Below are positions 26,633 through 35,641 of a stretch of DNA of 64,000 bases, piece by piece. The DNA is from Burkholderia ubonensis (lineage in GTDB: Bacteria > Pseudomonadota > Gammaproteobacteria > Burkholderiales > Burkholderiaceae). The notes under the pieces were generated by a model. That model did not search any database. It was given only the letters and a program-made list of their open reading frames with translations, and was not told the origin of the DNA. The DNA is taken from NCBI RefSeq assembly GCF_001718695.1, contig NZ_CP013421.1, forward strand, positions 744,001-808,000, read 5' to 3'. Made by a program: the position numbers and the translations under genes. The stretch's first letter is position 1. Each line of letters opens with the position of its first letter.

Positions 26633-29284
26633 TCATGCGTTCCGGGAAAACTCGACAGGTTGAGGGGCGAGCGCGCCGGTGCTCGTGCGCGGCTTGGAAT
26701 GGAGACCAACGGGCAAGGCCGCCGCGCACGACGGCTCGATCGCGTCGATCTCGTCGACCTCGCCGATCATGCCGCGCAGATTGCGCAGCGACGCGTCCTT
26801 CACGCGCGGCAGCGCGGCACGCACCTGCTCGCGCAGTTGCGGCAGCGCCGCCACGAACCGCTCCAGCACCGCCGCGAGACGCGTCGCGCGCATCGCATCG
26901 GCGGGCTTCAGCAGGAAGGCGTCGGACAAGCCGAAATGGCGGAACAGCCCCTGGAACTTGTCCTGATAGGTGAGCGCCGCGACCGGCACGCCCATCCCGA
27001 GGCTCGCGATCGCCAGATGCATGCGGCCCGTCACCACGCCGTCTACCTGCCCCGCGATCGCCTTCAGCTGGGCCGCCGACATGCGCGCGCGCGGATAGCA
27101 AAGCCGCTCGCCCAACGCCGCGGCCAACGCGCGATGCAGCGGCTCGAGGCACGTGTCGTCGCCGTCGCGGCCGCGATAGTCGTGCGACAGCAGCACGACG
27201 CCGAGCCCTCGTTGCGCCGCGATCGCGCGAAGCGCGTGCTGCGCCGCCGCGACCAGCGCGGCGATGTCGGCGTCGCTGGCGCCACGGATCAGCATCGGAT
27301 GCAGATTGAACGCGATCACGACATCGCCGACCGCGCGCCGTGCGTCGATCCATGCGGCGGTGTCCCGCACGCTGTCCGAAGCGTGATCCGGCTCCAGCAT
27401 GAACGCCGAATCCGCGACGAGCGTCGCGGGCGCCGAGCTGAAACGCCTGAATCGGTCGAGCGACACGTCGTCACGAACGTTGACCAGCAGCCGCGCGTCG
27501 AGGCAATCGAACGCGTGCCGCAACGGCCGGTACGGCCGGGCGTTGAAGCTGAAGCCGAGAATCGTGCCGCGCACGCCGCGCCGAACCAGCAGATCGGCCG
27601 TCGCGAGCAGACGCAGCGACGTCATCGGCGAGTAGTAGCCGTCCATCACGTCGGCGCCGATGATGACCAGCGCGCTCGGGCGCAGCGCCGCGAGCCGTTC
27701 GACCGTGTCGGTGAGCCGCCACGGCTCGCGCCATGCGTCGACCGCGCGAAAGCCCATCCGCGTCGCGGCCTGCGCGGCCTGCGGCGTGGCCGTGACGACC
27801 GAGACCCGCAACGCGCGGTTGGCTGCCCGCAACCGTTCGACCACCGCGCTCAGCATCGCCTCGTCGCCTTTCGAGCCGACCAGCGTCCACGGATCGCACG
27901 GCAGTATCAGCAGATGCGCGCCGGCCGCCGCATCGTCGCGCGCGACGCAGCGTGCGGCCTCGCGGCGCCATTGCGCGGTCAATCGCTTCACGTACAGCCA
28001 CACGCGCAGCCGCTGCTTCAGATCCGCCAGTTTCGACATGTCCGGTTTCCTCTGGATGGTGGAAGGTGCAAGCGCACGCGCGCACGCGCGATGTGCGAGC
28101 GTTTCGCGCAGCACGCGCAACTGCGCGTCGTGCCATGCGCGCGCGGCATCGCGCGCCGCCGCGCCCTGTGCGACGCGATGAGCGCGATCCGTCGCGAGAC
28201 GGACGAGCGCATCGGCGAAAGCGCGCGGGTCCGCATCGGGCACGATCGTGACGCCGCCCGCCGCGTGCTCGCCGAGGCCGCGCGCGCCCGTTTGCGTGCT
28301 GACGGTCGGCACGCCGAGCGCCATGCTTTCGAGCAGCTTGATGTTGATGCCGGTGCCGAGCAGCATCGGGTTGATCGAGATCGGCGCGCACGCGAACGCA
28401 TCGCCGAGCTCGGCGACCGGGCCGCGCTTGACGACGTGCGCGCCGTCGGGCACGGCCGCGGCGATCGTGCCGGCCAGATGCACGCGAAACGCCGGCAGCC
28501 GCGCGACAACGTGCGGCAGGATCTCGTCGACGAAATACTGCATGGCGTCGCGATTCGGCTGGTTGTCGCTGCCGACGAAGGTCGCGTCGGCATGCGGCGC
28601 GCAGTCCACCTGCGGCGGGAACGCCAGCAAGTGGCTCAGTACCGCGACCGACGGCGCGCCATCGCTGCCCAGGCGCGCGGCCAGCGCGTCGCCTTCGTCG
28701 GCTTGGATCGCCAGCGCGACGTGCGCGCGACGCAAGCCTTCGCATTCGCGCTCCGGCGGAATCGAAAACATGTAGCGCTTCGCGCCCGCGCGACCGATAA
28801 ACGGCACGTGCCGGTCCGCGAAGATGTCGTGCGTGTCGAGCACTTTCACGACCGTGTCGGGGAACGCGTCGAGCGCACGCGAATAAAACACGTATTCGAC
28901 GAACACGGCGTCGAATGCATGACGGCGCTGCAACGCGCGCAGCTGCGACGAGAAGCTGTCGCTGAACAGTTCGTCGAGCCCCGTGTAGTACGCGTGACGG
29001 CTGCCGACCGCCTGCGCCGCCAGCCGACGCACGAGCCATGCGACGCGCTTGAGCCGATAGCACGCGAGCGCGACGCCCGTGCGATGCAGTACCTGCACGT
29101 GGTCGGCGCCGAATTCGTCGCGATGCGCGTCGAGGTCCATGCCGCCGGTCTGCCGCGACTCCAGGTAGACGAAGTGCACGTCGCAGCCGAGCGACCGCAC
29201 CGCGCGCGCCAGATTGAGGATGCGGCTGCGGTTGCCGGCGTTGACCGGAAACAGCGGAACGGGTGAAACGATCGCGACTTTCAT
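26633..29284 (-). CDS. glycosyltransferase (GT4-like) joined in frame to polysaccharide pyruvyltransferase
   Basis: One open frame of 883 codons covers two enzymes. Residues 1 to about 405 are a GT-B glycosyltransferase (MKVAIVSPVPLFPVNAGNRSR; late ISINPMLLGTGINIKLLESMALGVPTVSTQTGARGL). Residues 416-883 are a polysaccharide pyruvyltransferase (LLILPCDPWTLVGSKGDEAMLSAV; VDGVVTGRMHLAIASLGMGVPVAALTY) that would add ketal-linked pyruvate to a sugar. No stop separates them, yet Met416 (28039) has its own AGAGGA 9 bp upstream. Either a bifunctional fusion or two overlapping products by internal initiation. The start at 29284 overlaps the DUF4838 stop (ATGA). Confidence 0.85.
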   Translation of the reverse strand: MKVAIVSPVPLFPVNAGNRSRILNLARAVRSLGCDVHFVYLESRQTGGMDLDAHRDEFGADHVQVLHRTGVALACYRLKRVAWLVRRLAAQAVGSRHAYYTGLDELFSDSFSSQLRALQRRHAFDAVFVEYVFYSRALDAFPDTVVKVLDTHDIFADRHVPFIGRAGAKRYMFSIPPERECEGLRRAHVALAIQADEGDALAARLGSDGAPSVAVLSHLLAFPPQVDCAPHADATFVGSDNQPNRDAMQYFVDEILPHVVARLPAFRVHLAGTIAAAVPDGAHVVKRGPVAELGDAFACAPISINPMLLGTGINIKLLESMALGVPTVSTQTGARGLGEHAAGGVTIVPDADPRAFADALVRLATDRAHRVAQGAAARDAARAWHDAQLRVLRETLAHRACARALAPSTIQRKPDMSKLADLKQRLRVWLYVKRLTAQWRREAARCVARDDAAAGAHLLILPCDPWTLVGSKGDEAMLSAVVERLRAANRALRVSVVTATPQAAQAATRMGFRAVDAWREPWRLTDTVERLAALRPSALVIIGADVMDGYYSPMTSLRLLATADLLVRRGVRGTILGFSFNARPYRPLRHAFDCLDARLLVNVRDDVSLDRFRRFSSAPATLVADSAFMLEPDHASDSVRDTAAWIDARRAVGDVVIAFNLHPMLIRGASDADIAALVAAAQHALRAIAAQRGLGVVLLSHDYRGRDGDDTCLEPLHRALAAALGERLCYPRARMSAAQLKAIAGQVDGVVTGRMHLAIASLGMGVPVAALTYQDKFQGLFRHFGLSDAFLLKPADAMRATRLAAVLERFVAALPQLREQVRAALPRVKDASLRNLRGMIGEVDEIDAIEPSCAAALPVGLHSKPRTSTGALAPQPVEFSRNA

Positions 29285-31596
29285 GAAGCACTTCCTTTGG
29301 GTGGCGCCGGCGGCTGCGCGCCGTCGGGCGCACGATGACGAATGGCGACGAACGCGCCGACCCGCACGGACTGCCCGCGCGCGAAGCCGACGCCATGAAC
29401 GTAGATGCCGCGTTCGTGATCGACGTCGTGAACGAACGGGCCGCCGAGGACGGGCAGCCAGCGGAACTGCGCGTCGTCGAGCATGCCGGCCGGCGTGTCG
29501 GTGTACAGCGTCATCGGCGGATACGCGCCGACGCGCACGGCAGCCGCCGACGCCCCGCGTTCCGGCAGCCGCACCGACGCGTAGAGATCCCAGCGCCCGT
29601 CGCGCGGCAGCGTGTCGAGCTTCAGCTGGACCGCCCAGACGCCCGAATCGCCACGAATCGCGATCGCCGCACCCTCGGGCGCAGCGGCGTCGGCCACCAG
29701 CCGCGCGCTGTCGTACAGATTCACGCGCGACACCTCGATCGCCCGCCAGTCGGCGGCGGCGACGCCGGCCGCGATCGACGGCGCGACGACCGGATGGCGG
29801 TCGATGTCGAGCAATGCATCGAGTGCGGCGAGATCGCCGCTTTGCCGGTACTGGCGCAGGCCGGCCGCCTGAATCGCCGCGTCGAGGCGCGCGCGCCGCG
29901 CGCCGAGTGCGAGATCCCAGCCGTCCTGCGCCGCGCGCGCCGCATAACGATCGCGCAGTGCGAGGATCACAAAATCGACGGGCATGCGCGCGGCCCGCAC
30001 GCGCGCGCCGTGCAGCGCATCGCCGTCGACCACGCGGGCGGCCGCGTCGAAATCGCGTTCCGAGTCGCGCACGAACTCGTACGTGTACATCGACATGCCG
30101 AGCGGCGTCTGCTCGGCGAGCACGTCGCCGCTCGCGCGCAGCGCGGCGTGCATGCGGTCGATGTAGCGCACGATGGCGGGGCCGGCCGCGCCGTAATACG
30201 CGTCGCAGTATTCGCGCACGAGCGCGCGCGCGTCGGCCGTCGGCGTCCACAGCAGCCGCGCGATCAGCCACACGCGCAGGCTCGCGAACTCGCCGCCGCG
30301 CGACTGCCAGTCGCCCTCCGCGAAGTAGCCGTCGACGTGCTGCAACGTCGCGAGCCACGCGATGCTGCGGCCGATCGGATAAAGATTCGGCGTCGGCTGC
30401 AGATAGCCGCCGAAGTCCACGACGTGGTCCCACACGGTCACGTGCTGCGCGATCTCGTTCCATCGCACGAGCCCGTCGCGCAGCCGCGCGTTGCGCGCGT
30501 CGTTCAGTGCGGCGCTGTAGTCGACCTGGATCGTCATCGGGTACACGCGCACGTGGTCCGGGACGAGCATGCCGTCGGGCGGCGCGAAGCCCCAGTGATA
30601 GGCCGGCATCGCGAAGCGCGCGCCGGGCACCTCGGCGCGCACGCGCTCCGACACGTCGCGCACCAGGTCGACGAACGCCGCCGACGGCGCATCGCCATGC
30701 GCGTGCGCAAACGCACGGCTCGCGTCGTCGGGGTCCCAGCCCCAGTCCATCGCGTGGATGCCGAACCAGATGCGCGTCGGGTCGGCGCGACGCTTCAGGC
30801 GCTTGACGATCTCCGCGGCCATCGTCGCGCGGACCTCGTCCGACATCATCGCGAGTTGCCCGCCGGCATACCACGACGGGTGAGCCGACGCATGACGGTC
30901 GCGCGGCACCAGCGTCCAGAAATCGGCCTCGCCGTCGCGCGCGAGCCAGCTGTGATCCCAGATGTCGATACCGGGTGGCGACGGGCGATACGACGGCCCG
31001 TGCGATTCGCCGTTCAGCAGATTGTGCGCACGGAACGCCTTGTCCTCGCCCTCGGCGCTCAGCACCTCGCGATACGCGAAGCGCGGGATCTGCAGCACGG
31101 GCGTGGTCTCGACCTGCAGCTCGGGCTGCCGCGGCACTTCGGTCGCATCGGGCGCGAGCCATTTCACGCCCAGTCTGCGGTCGAGCCACCAGTACGCGCC
31201 GAACAGCGTGCCGCGCACGGTGTCGCCGGCGATCACGAGATCGCTGCCGCTGCGGCAGATCACGAAGCCGTCGCTGCCGAGCGCCGCGTCGCCGCAGCGG
31301 CGCGCCGCATGCTCGCCGCCGACGACGATGGCCGGCGTGCGGCCCGGCGCATCGTTCGACACGGCGAACGACGCGCCGCTGATTCGCGACAGGTAATCGG
31401 CGATCTCGTCCGCCGCATGACGCGTGACGGCATCCGCCGCGCCGGCGCGCACGACGTAGCGCGCGACGCCGTGCTGCGCGAGCCGGACGTGCGACGCGGG
31501 CGCGCGCTGCGCGTGGGCGCTGCCCGACGCGACGCTGCCGCATAGCGCGGCCAGCGCGATGCACGCCGCGATCGCGGCGAACGGCAGGCGCGTCAT
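29281..31596 (-). CDS. secreted DUF4838 protein, glycoside-hydrolase-like
   Basis: A 771-residue exported protein. The signal peptide is MTRLPFAAIAACIALAALCGSVASGSAHAQ. The next 90 or so residues resemble the alpha-glucuronidase-type N-domain (IVVGGEHAARRCGD, DGFVICRSGSDLVIAGDTVRGTLFGAYWWLDRRLGVKWLAPD). A central TIM-barrel-like DUF4838 region follows (FGIHAMDWGWDPDD; VYPMTIQVDYSAALND; YFAEGDWQSRGGEF), and the last 150 residues look like a beta-sandwich. Inside an exopolysaccharide operon, a polymer-trimming or modifying hydrolase is the best guess, but no activity is assigned to this family with certainty. Overlaps both neighbours by 4 bp. Confidence 0.8.
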   Translation of the reverse strand: MTRLPFAAIAACIALAALCGSVASGSAHAQRAPASHVRLAQHGVARYVVRAGAADAVTRHAADEIADYLSRISGASFAVSNDAPGRTPAIVVGGEHAARRCGDAALGSDGFVICRSGSDLVIAGDTVRGTLFGAYWWLDRRLGVKWLAPDATEVPRQPELQVETTPVLQIPRFAYREVLSAEGEDKAFRAHNLLNGESHGPSYRPSPPGIDIWDHSWLARDGEADFWTLVPRDRHASAHPSWYAGGQLAMMSDEVRATMAAEIVKRLKRRADPTRIWFGIHAMDWGWDPDDASRAFAHAHGDAPSAAFVDLVRDVSERVRAEVPGARFAMPAYHWGFAPPDGMLVPDHVRVYPMTIQVDYSAALNDARNARLRDGLVRWNEIAQHVTVWDHVVDFGGYLQPTPNLYPIGRSIAWLATLQHVDGYFAEGDWQSRGGEFASLRVWLIARLLWTPTADARALVREYCDAYYGAAGPAIVRYIDRMHAALRASGDVLAEQTPLGMSMYTYEFVRDSERDFDAAARVVDGDALHGARVRAARMPVDFVILALRDRYAARAAQDGWDLALGARRARLDAAIQAAGLRQYRQSGDLAALDALLDIDRHPVVAPSIAAGVAAADWRAIEVSRVNLYDSARLVADAAAPEGAAIAIRGDSGVWAVQLKLDTLPRDGRWDLYASVRLPERGASAAAVRVGAYPPMTLYTDTPAGMLDDAQFRWLPVLGGPFVHDVDHERGIYVHGVGFARGQSVRVGAFVAIRHRAPDGAQPPAPPKGSAS

Positions 31597-32423
31597 TGCC
31601 GCGCGATCCGCGACACGCCGGGCGGCAACGCGAGCGGCACGTGGAACTTGCGATAGAACCGCCACAGGCTGCGCAGATGATGCCGTCCGGCGCGCGATAC
31701 GGGGCTCGCGGCCGATTGCCGCTGATGCTCGTGCACGAGCGTGACGCCCGGCATCCCGAGCACGCGATAGCCGGCGAGCCAGGTTCGCGCGCAGAGGTCG
31801 ACGTCCTCCATGTAGAGGAAATACGCTTCGTCCATCCCGCCGAGCGATTCGAACAGTTCGCGGCGCACCACGAAGCCCGTTCCCATCACCCACTCGGCAT
31901 CGAACGGATTGCCGCACGCCCACGCGTCGATCATCAGATGCCGGTCGACGCGCGCACGAAAGCGGTCGGAGCGGCCCAGCGCGGTGCGCCGCGCGAGGAT
32001 GTCGAGCCAGCTGTAGAAGCGGCGCGCCGAATACTGGCGGCGGCCGTCGGGATACTGCAGGTCGAGCCCGACGAGGCCGGCCTGCGGGCACGCGTCGAAC
32101 AGGTCGAGCACCTTCGCGAGCCCGTTCTCGTCGAAGCGCGTGTCGGGGTTCACGACCAGCACGTAGTCGCGCCGGCACGCGGCCATCCCGAAGTTCACGC
32201 CGGAGCCGAAGCCGCGATTACACGCCGCGCGCAGCAGCCGGACGCCGCCCGGCAGTTCGCCGCGCAAGCGCGCGTACGAGTCGTCCGGCGACGCGTTCTC
32301 GACGACGACGATGTCGCCGGCATGCGCGACGCGCAACGCGATCAAGGACGCCACGCATCGCAGCGTCATGTCGGGCGTGCCGTAGTTGACGACGATGACG
32401 CTGATTCTTCCTTCGGTTTCCAT
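31593..32423 (-). CDS. glycosyltransferase family 2 (rhamnosyltransferase-like)
   Basis: A 276-residue GT-A enzyme of the WbbL/rhamnosyltransferase type: ISVIVVNYGTPDMTLRCVASL (nucleotide-sugar binding), NRGFGSGVNFGM, the metal-binding DxD-like VVNPDTRFDENG, and the late MDEAYFLYMEDVDLCAR. The start METEGRISV at 32423 is the first in-frame Met matching the family. Cytoplasmic, acting on lipid-linked repeat units. It lies 66 bp after the GT4 gene, one of the longer gaps of the operon. Confidence 0.9.
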   Translation of the reverse strand: METEGRISVIVVNYGTPDMTLRCVASLIALRVAHAGDIVVVENASPDDSYARLRGELPGGVRLLRAACNRGFGSGVNFGMAACRRDYVLVVNPDTRFDENGLAKVLDLFDACPQAGLVGLDLQYPDGRRQYSARRFYSWLDILARRTALGRSDRFRARVDRHLMIDAWACGNPFDAEWVMGTGFVVRRELFESLGGMDEAYFLYMEDVDLCARTWLAGYRVLGMPGVTLVHEHQRQSAASPVSRAGRHHLRSLWRFYRKFHVPLALPPGVSRIARQ

Positions 32424-32489
32424 CGTGATACCCCGCGCGTTGGTTGAATGTGCTGGCCGGTGGTCCGGCTCTGTGCGTTGCCGCACGCG

Positions 32490-33593
32490 TCATCCCGACG
32501 CGCCGACCTGCTCGATCAGTTTCCAGAAGCGGCACGCCGAGTCGTCCCAGTTGAAGCGGCGAAGCTGCGCGCGGCCGCGTGCGACGAGCGCCTCGCGGCA
32601 GCCGGCATCGGTGCCGAGCCGCCGCATCGCGGCCGCGATGTCGGCGACCGACGCCGGATCGACGAGCATCGCCGCGCTGCCGGCCACCTCGGGCATCGCC
32701 GACACGCGCGACGTCAGCACCGGTACGTCCGACGCCATCGCCTCGAGGATCGGCAGCCCGAAGCCCTCGTACCGCGACACGAACGCGACGAACAACGCAC
32801 CGCGATACAGCTTCGGCATCGCGTCGTTCGGCACGACGCCGGCGAACGTGAGGGCGTCGGCGCAGCGATGCCGCGCCGCGTGCTCGAGCAGCGCCGGATC
32901 GGGTGCGCCGGTCAGCATCAGCCGCACGCCGAGCGCGACCAGCCCGCTCGCGCCGAACGCCTCGATCAGCCGGTGCAGGTTCTTGTAGTTGCGCCGGTTG
33001 CCCGGATACAGCACGTACGGAAACGGATGGCCGAGCGTGTCGCGATTGTGCGTGTACGCGTCGTCGGCGCCGTTGTGGATCACGTGCACGCGCTCGGGCG
33101 GCATGCCCGACCACGCGAGGAATTCGTCGCGCGTGAACGCCGACACGCAGACGATGGCCGAGCAGCGGCGGTACAGCGGACGCAGCACGGTGTCGTAGTA
33201 CAGCCGATGCGCACGCGTATAGAAGTGGCGATGCGTGAGATCGTGCACGACGACGACCGACGGCAGGCCCGGCCACGCGGCCGGTACGAAGCCGGGATTC
33301 CAGAACACTGCATTGCGCGCCGGCAGCTTGCGCAGCGCGCGGCTCAGCGCGAGCGGCGACAGCGGATGCGCGACGCCGCCGCCGACCGGCAACGGGGCGA
33401 TGCGGATGTTGGACGGCGCGCGCGCCGCGTAAGCGGCCATCACGTTGTGGATGCCGGTGGCGGCCGGCCAGCGCGTATCCGTATAGACGGTAACGGGTAC
33501 GCGGGCGGCGTGATCGGCGTGATCGCCGCAATCCGCGCACGCGGCAACCGCATCGGCCGCCGCCGTCGTCGCAATGGAGAAGGGCGTGCTCAT
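32490..33593 (-). CDS. glycosyltransferase family 4 (mannosyltransferase-like)
   Basis: A 367-residue GT-B glycosyltransferase. The N-domain includes ATGIHNVMAAYAAR and VVVVHDLTHRHFY. The C-domain shows YPGNRRNYKNLHRLIEAF and the signature SRYEGFGLPILEAMASDVPVLTSRVSAMPEVAGSAA, with the E-x7-E pair of GT4 enzymes. Its start lies 3 bp after the previous stop. With GDP-mannose made by the first gene of the operon, mannosyl transfer is plausible but not shown. Confidence 0.9.
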   Translation of the reverse strand: MSTPFSIATTAAADAVAACADCGDHADHAARVPVTVYTDTRWPAATGIHNVMAAYAARAPSNIRIAPLPVGGGVAHPLSPLALSRALRKLPARNAVFWNPGFVPAAWPGLPSVVVVHDLTHRHFYTRAHRLYYDTVLRPLYRRCSAIVCVSAFTRDEFLAWSGMPPERVHVIHNGADDAYTHNRDTLGHPFPYVLYPGNRRNYKNLHRLIEAFGASGLVALGVRLMLTGAPDPALLEHAARHRCADALTFAGVVPNDAMPKLYRGALFVAFVSRYEGFGLPILEAMASDVPVLTSRVSAMPEVAGSAAMLVDPASVADIAAAMRRLGTDAGCREALVARGRAQLRRFNWDDSACRFWKLIEQVGASG

Positions 33594-33596
33594 CGC

Positions 33597-34433
33597 TCAA
33601 TCCATCCAGCCGAGCAGCCGATGCGACGCCGCGATCCAGTAGTACTTCGCGCGCTGCGGATTGCGGCGCGCGAACGCCAGCGCGCAACCGGCGACGGGCC
33701 GCGCGATCATGTACAGCACGTAAGCGAGCGGATAGCGATTGATGCGCAGCACGTGGCCGAAGCCGCGGTTGTAGCGTCGGCCGCGCGCATACGCGTGCTC
33801 GTCGAGCACGGCGAGCGGCTCGGGATGATGTACGCGCAACTGCGGGTCGTAGCCGATCCGGCACCCGGCGCGCAACGCACGGACGAGAAAATCCACTTCC
33901 TCGCCCGCGCCCCAGCGGCTCGTCGCACCGACGCCCAGCTCGACGTCGAACTGCCCTGCCGCGCTCACCGCCGAGCGGCGCAGGAAGATCGTGTAGGACG
34001 TCGCGCAGACCCACACGTTGAAGCGGTTCACGGGCTGCGCCGCGGTGGCCCACCGTCCCTGCGACGGCCGCCCCGCGGCATCGATGCTCATGCCGGTCAC
34101 GCCGTCGAGCATGCGGTCGGCGGACAGCAGCGCGGCGACCGCGTGGAGCGTGCCGGGCCGATACCAGCAGTCGTCGTCGGGGAACGCGACCACGTCGCCC
34201 GTCACCGCCTGCAGCCCGACGTTGGTCGCCCGCGACTTGCCCTTCTCCGAACGCAGATGGACGATGCACAGCCGCTCGCGATACCGCTCGACGATGCGTG
34301 CGACGCGCGCGTCCGGGTTCTGGTCGACGACGATGACTTCGAGGTCGGCGTAGGCCTGCTGCAGCAGCGAATCGAGCATGCGTTCGATCTCGTCGCTGCG
34401 GCCGAGCGTCGCCATGATCAGGGAGAATTTCAT
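33597..34433 (-). CDS. glycosyltransferase family 2
   Basis: A 278-residue GT-A enzyme: FSLIMATLGRSDEIERMLDSLLQQ, GKSRATNVGLQAVTGDVVAFPDDDCWY (the DDD metal site) and GATSRWGAGEEVDFLVRALRAG in the acceptor region. A hydrophobic helix near the C-terminus (YPLAYVLYMIARPVAGCALAFA) could tether it to the membrane. It overlaps the polymerase stop by 4 bp. Confidence 0.9.
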   Translation of the reverse strand: MKFSLIMATLGRSDEIERMLDSLLQQAYADLEVIVVDQNPDARVARIVERYRERLCIVHLRSEKGKSRATNVGLQAVTGDVVAFPDDDCWYRPGTLHAVAALLSADRMLDGVTGMSIDAAGRPSQGRWATAAQPVNRFNVWVCATSYTIFLRRSAVSAAGQFDVELGVGATSRWGAGEEVDFLVRALRAGCRIGYDPQLRVHHPEPLAVLDEHAYARGRRYNRGFGHVLRINRYPLAYVLYMIARPVAGCALAFARRNPQRAKYYWIAASHRLLGWMD

Positions 34434-35641
34434 CGGATGGGCACGGAAGGGAACGGGGATCGGAGCCGCGCGGCGGGCGGTGCGGCGCGCACCGTCCGGC
34501 GGACCGCGCGCGGCGCGCGGGCGAACGACGCGAGATAGCCGAGGAACAGGAACGACGTTTCGCTCTGGTGCATCGGATTGATCAGCGACCAGGCAGCGAT
34601 CGGCGCGAGCAGCAGCATCGCGCGCCGCCCCTGGCCGAGGCCGCCGAAGAACACGGCCCACGCGAGCAGCCCGATCGGACCGGCGACCAGCAGCAGGTCC
34701 AGCGGCGCGCAAAACACCGCGCTCGTGCCCTCGCCGAGCCCGCGCACGGCGACCGCCGAATGCGAGAAGTAATGCTCGACGAAGCCGAAGCCGTGGCCGA
34801 TCCAGTCGCGGCCGACGAGCTTGACCGACTCGACGAACGCAAGGCCGCGCTCCTGCTGCAGCCGCACCTGCAGCTGGTCGCCGGTCAGCTCGCGCGTGAA
34901 CATGTACAGATAGAACGCCGCGCCGGCGGCCATCGTCAGCACCTTCGCGAACAGATGGCCGCGCACCTGCAGCAGGATCACGAGCGCGCACGCGATCAGC
35001 ACCGTCTTCGATTCGCTCAGCAGCGTCACGACCAGCGCGAGCGCGACGAACTTCGCGACGTCGGACACGCGGCGCGGCGACTGCAGGAAGCACGCGTACG
35101 CGCTCAGGAAGAAGAACGCCGCGAACCAGTTGCGCTCCTTGAACGACCCGTGAACGGCGTTCTGCATGAAATCGACTTTCTCATACAGCACGGGCACGTC
35201 GAAGTACTGCAGCGCGTACTGGATCGCGACGAATGCCGCGATCGCGACATAGCCGAATGGCAGCGGCCGCCGGCACGCGCGCGCGCCGTAGTAGCGGCCG
35301 ATCAGATAGAACGCCGGCATCACGAAGATGAATTTCACGATCTGCTCGGCGGCCTTGAAGCGCGGATAGCCGGACAGGAAGGTGGTCGACAGCGCGGCGC
35401 CCGCGAACAGCGCGAACGCCCACACTTCCCATGCGCCGACGTGGATGCGCCGACGCACCAGCAGCACCGGCAGCACCAGCACCGCGAACAGCTGTCCGAG
35501 CTGCGCGCCGCCGATCTTCAGGAACTGGATCGAATTCAGCAGCAGCAGCGCCAGCAGGACGGCGTCGGCGACGTCGAAGCGCGCGCGCCGCGCGGGCGTC
35601 GGCGCGGCGGAATGCGACAACGGACCAACGACGGCGCTCAT
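34430..35641 (-). CDS. O-antigen/exopolysaccharide polymerase (Wzy-like)
   Basis: A 403-residue integral membrane protein with about 10-11 hydrophobic helices (ADAVLLALLLLNSIQFL to PLDLLLVAGPIGLLAWAVFFG). It has the O-antigen ligase/polymerase layout with a large periplasmic loop after ESKTVLIACALVILLQ and an RDWIGHGFGFVEHYF motif. Would polymerise undecaprenyl-linked repeat units in the periplasm. Placement between flippase and glycosyltransferases supports Wzy; sequence alone cannot separate Wzy from a ligase. Confidence 0.82.
   Translation of the reverse strand: MSAVVGPLSHSAAPTPARRARFDVADAVLLALLLLNSIQFLKIGGAQLGQLFAVLVLPVLLVRRRIHVGAWEVWAFALFAGAALSTTFLSGYPRFKAAEQIVKFIFVMPAFYLIGRYYGARACRRPLPFGYVAIAAFVAIQYALQYFDVPVLYEKVDFMQNAVHGSFKERNWFAAFFFLSAYACFLQSPRRVSDVAKFVALALVVTLLSESKTVLIACALVILLQVRGHLFAKVLTMAAGAAFYLYMFTRELTGDQLQVRLQQERGLAFVESVKLVGRDWIGHGFGFVEHYFSHSAVAVRGLGEGTSAVFCAPLDLLLVAGPIGLLAWAVFFGGLGQGRRAMLLLAPIAAWSLINPMHQSETSFLFLGYLASFARAPRAVRRTVRAAPPAARLRSPFPSVPIR

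Noticed and set aside
29285..31564. Extension of the glycosyltransferase-pyruvyltransferase frame upstream to 31564 (1643 codons)
   Set aside because: The extra part is an out-of-frame shadow of the DUF4838 gene, and the glycosyltransferase has a canonical start with ATGA coupling at 29284.
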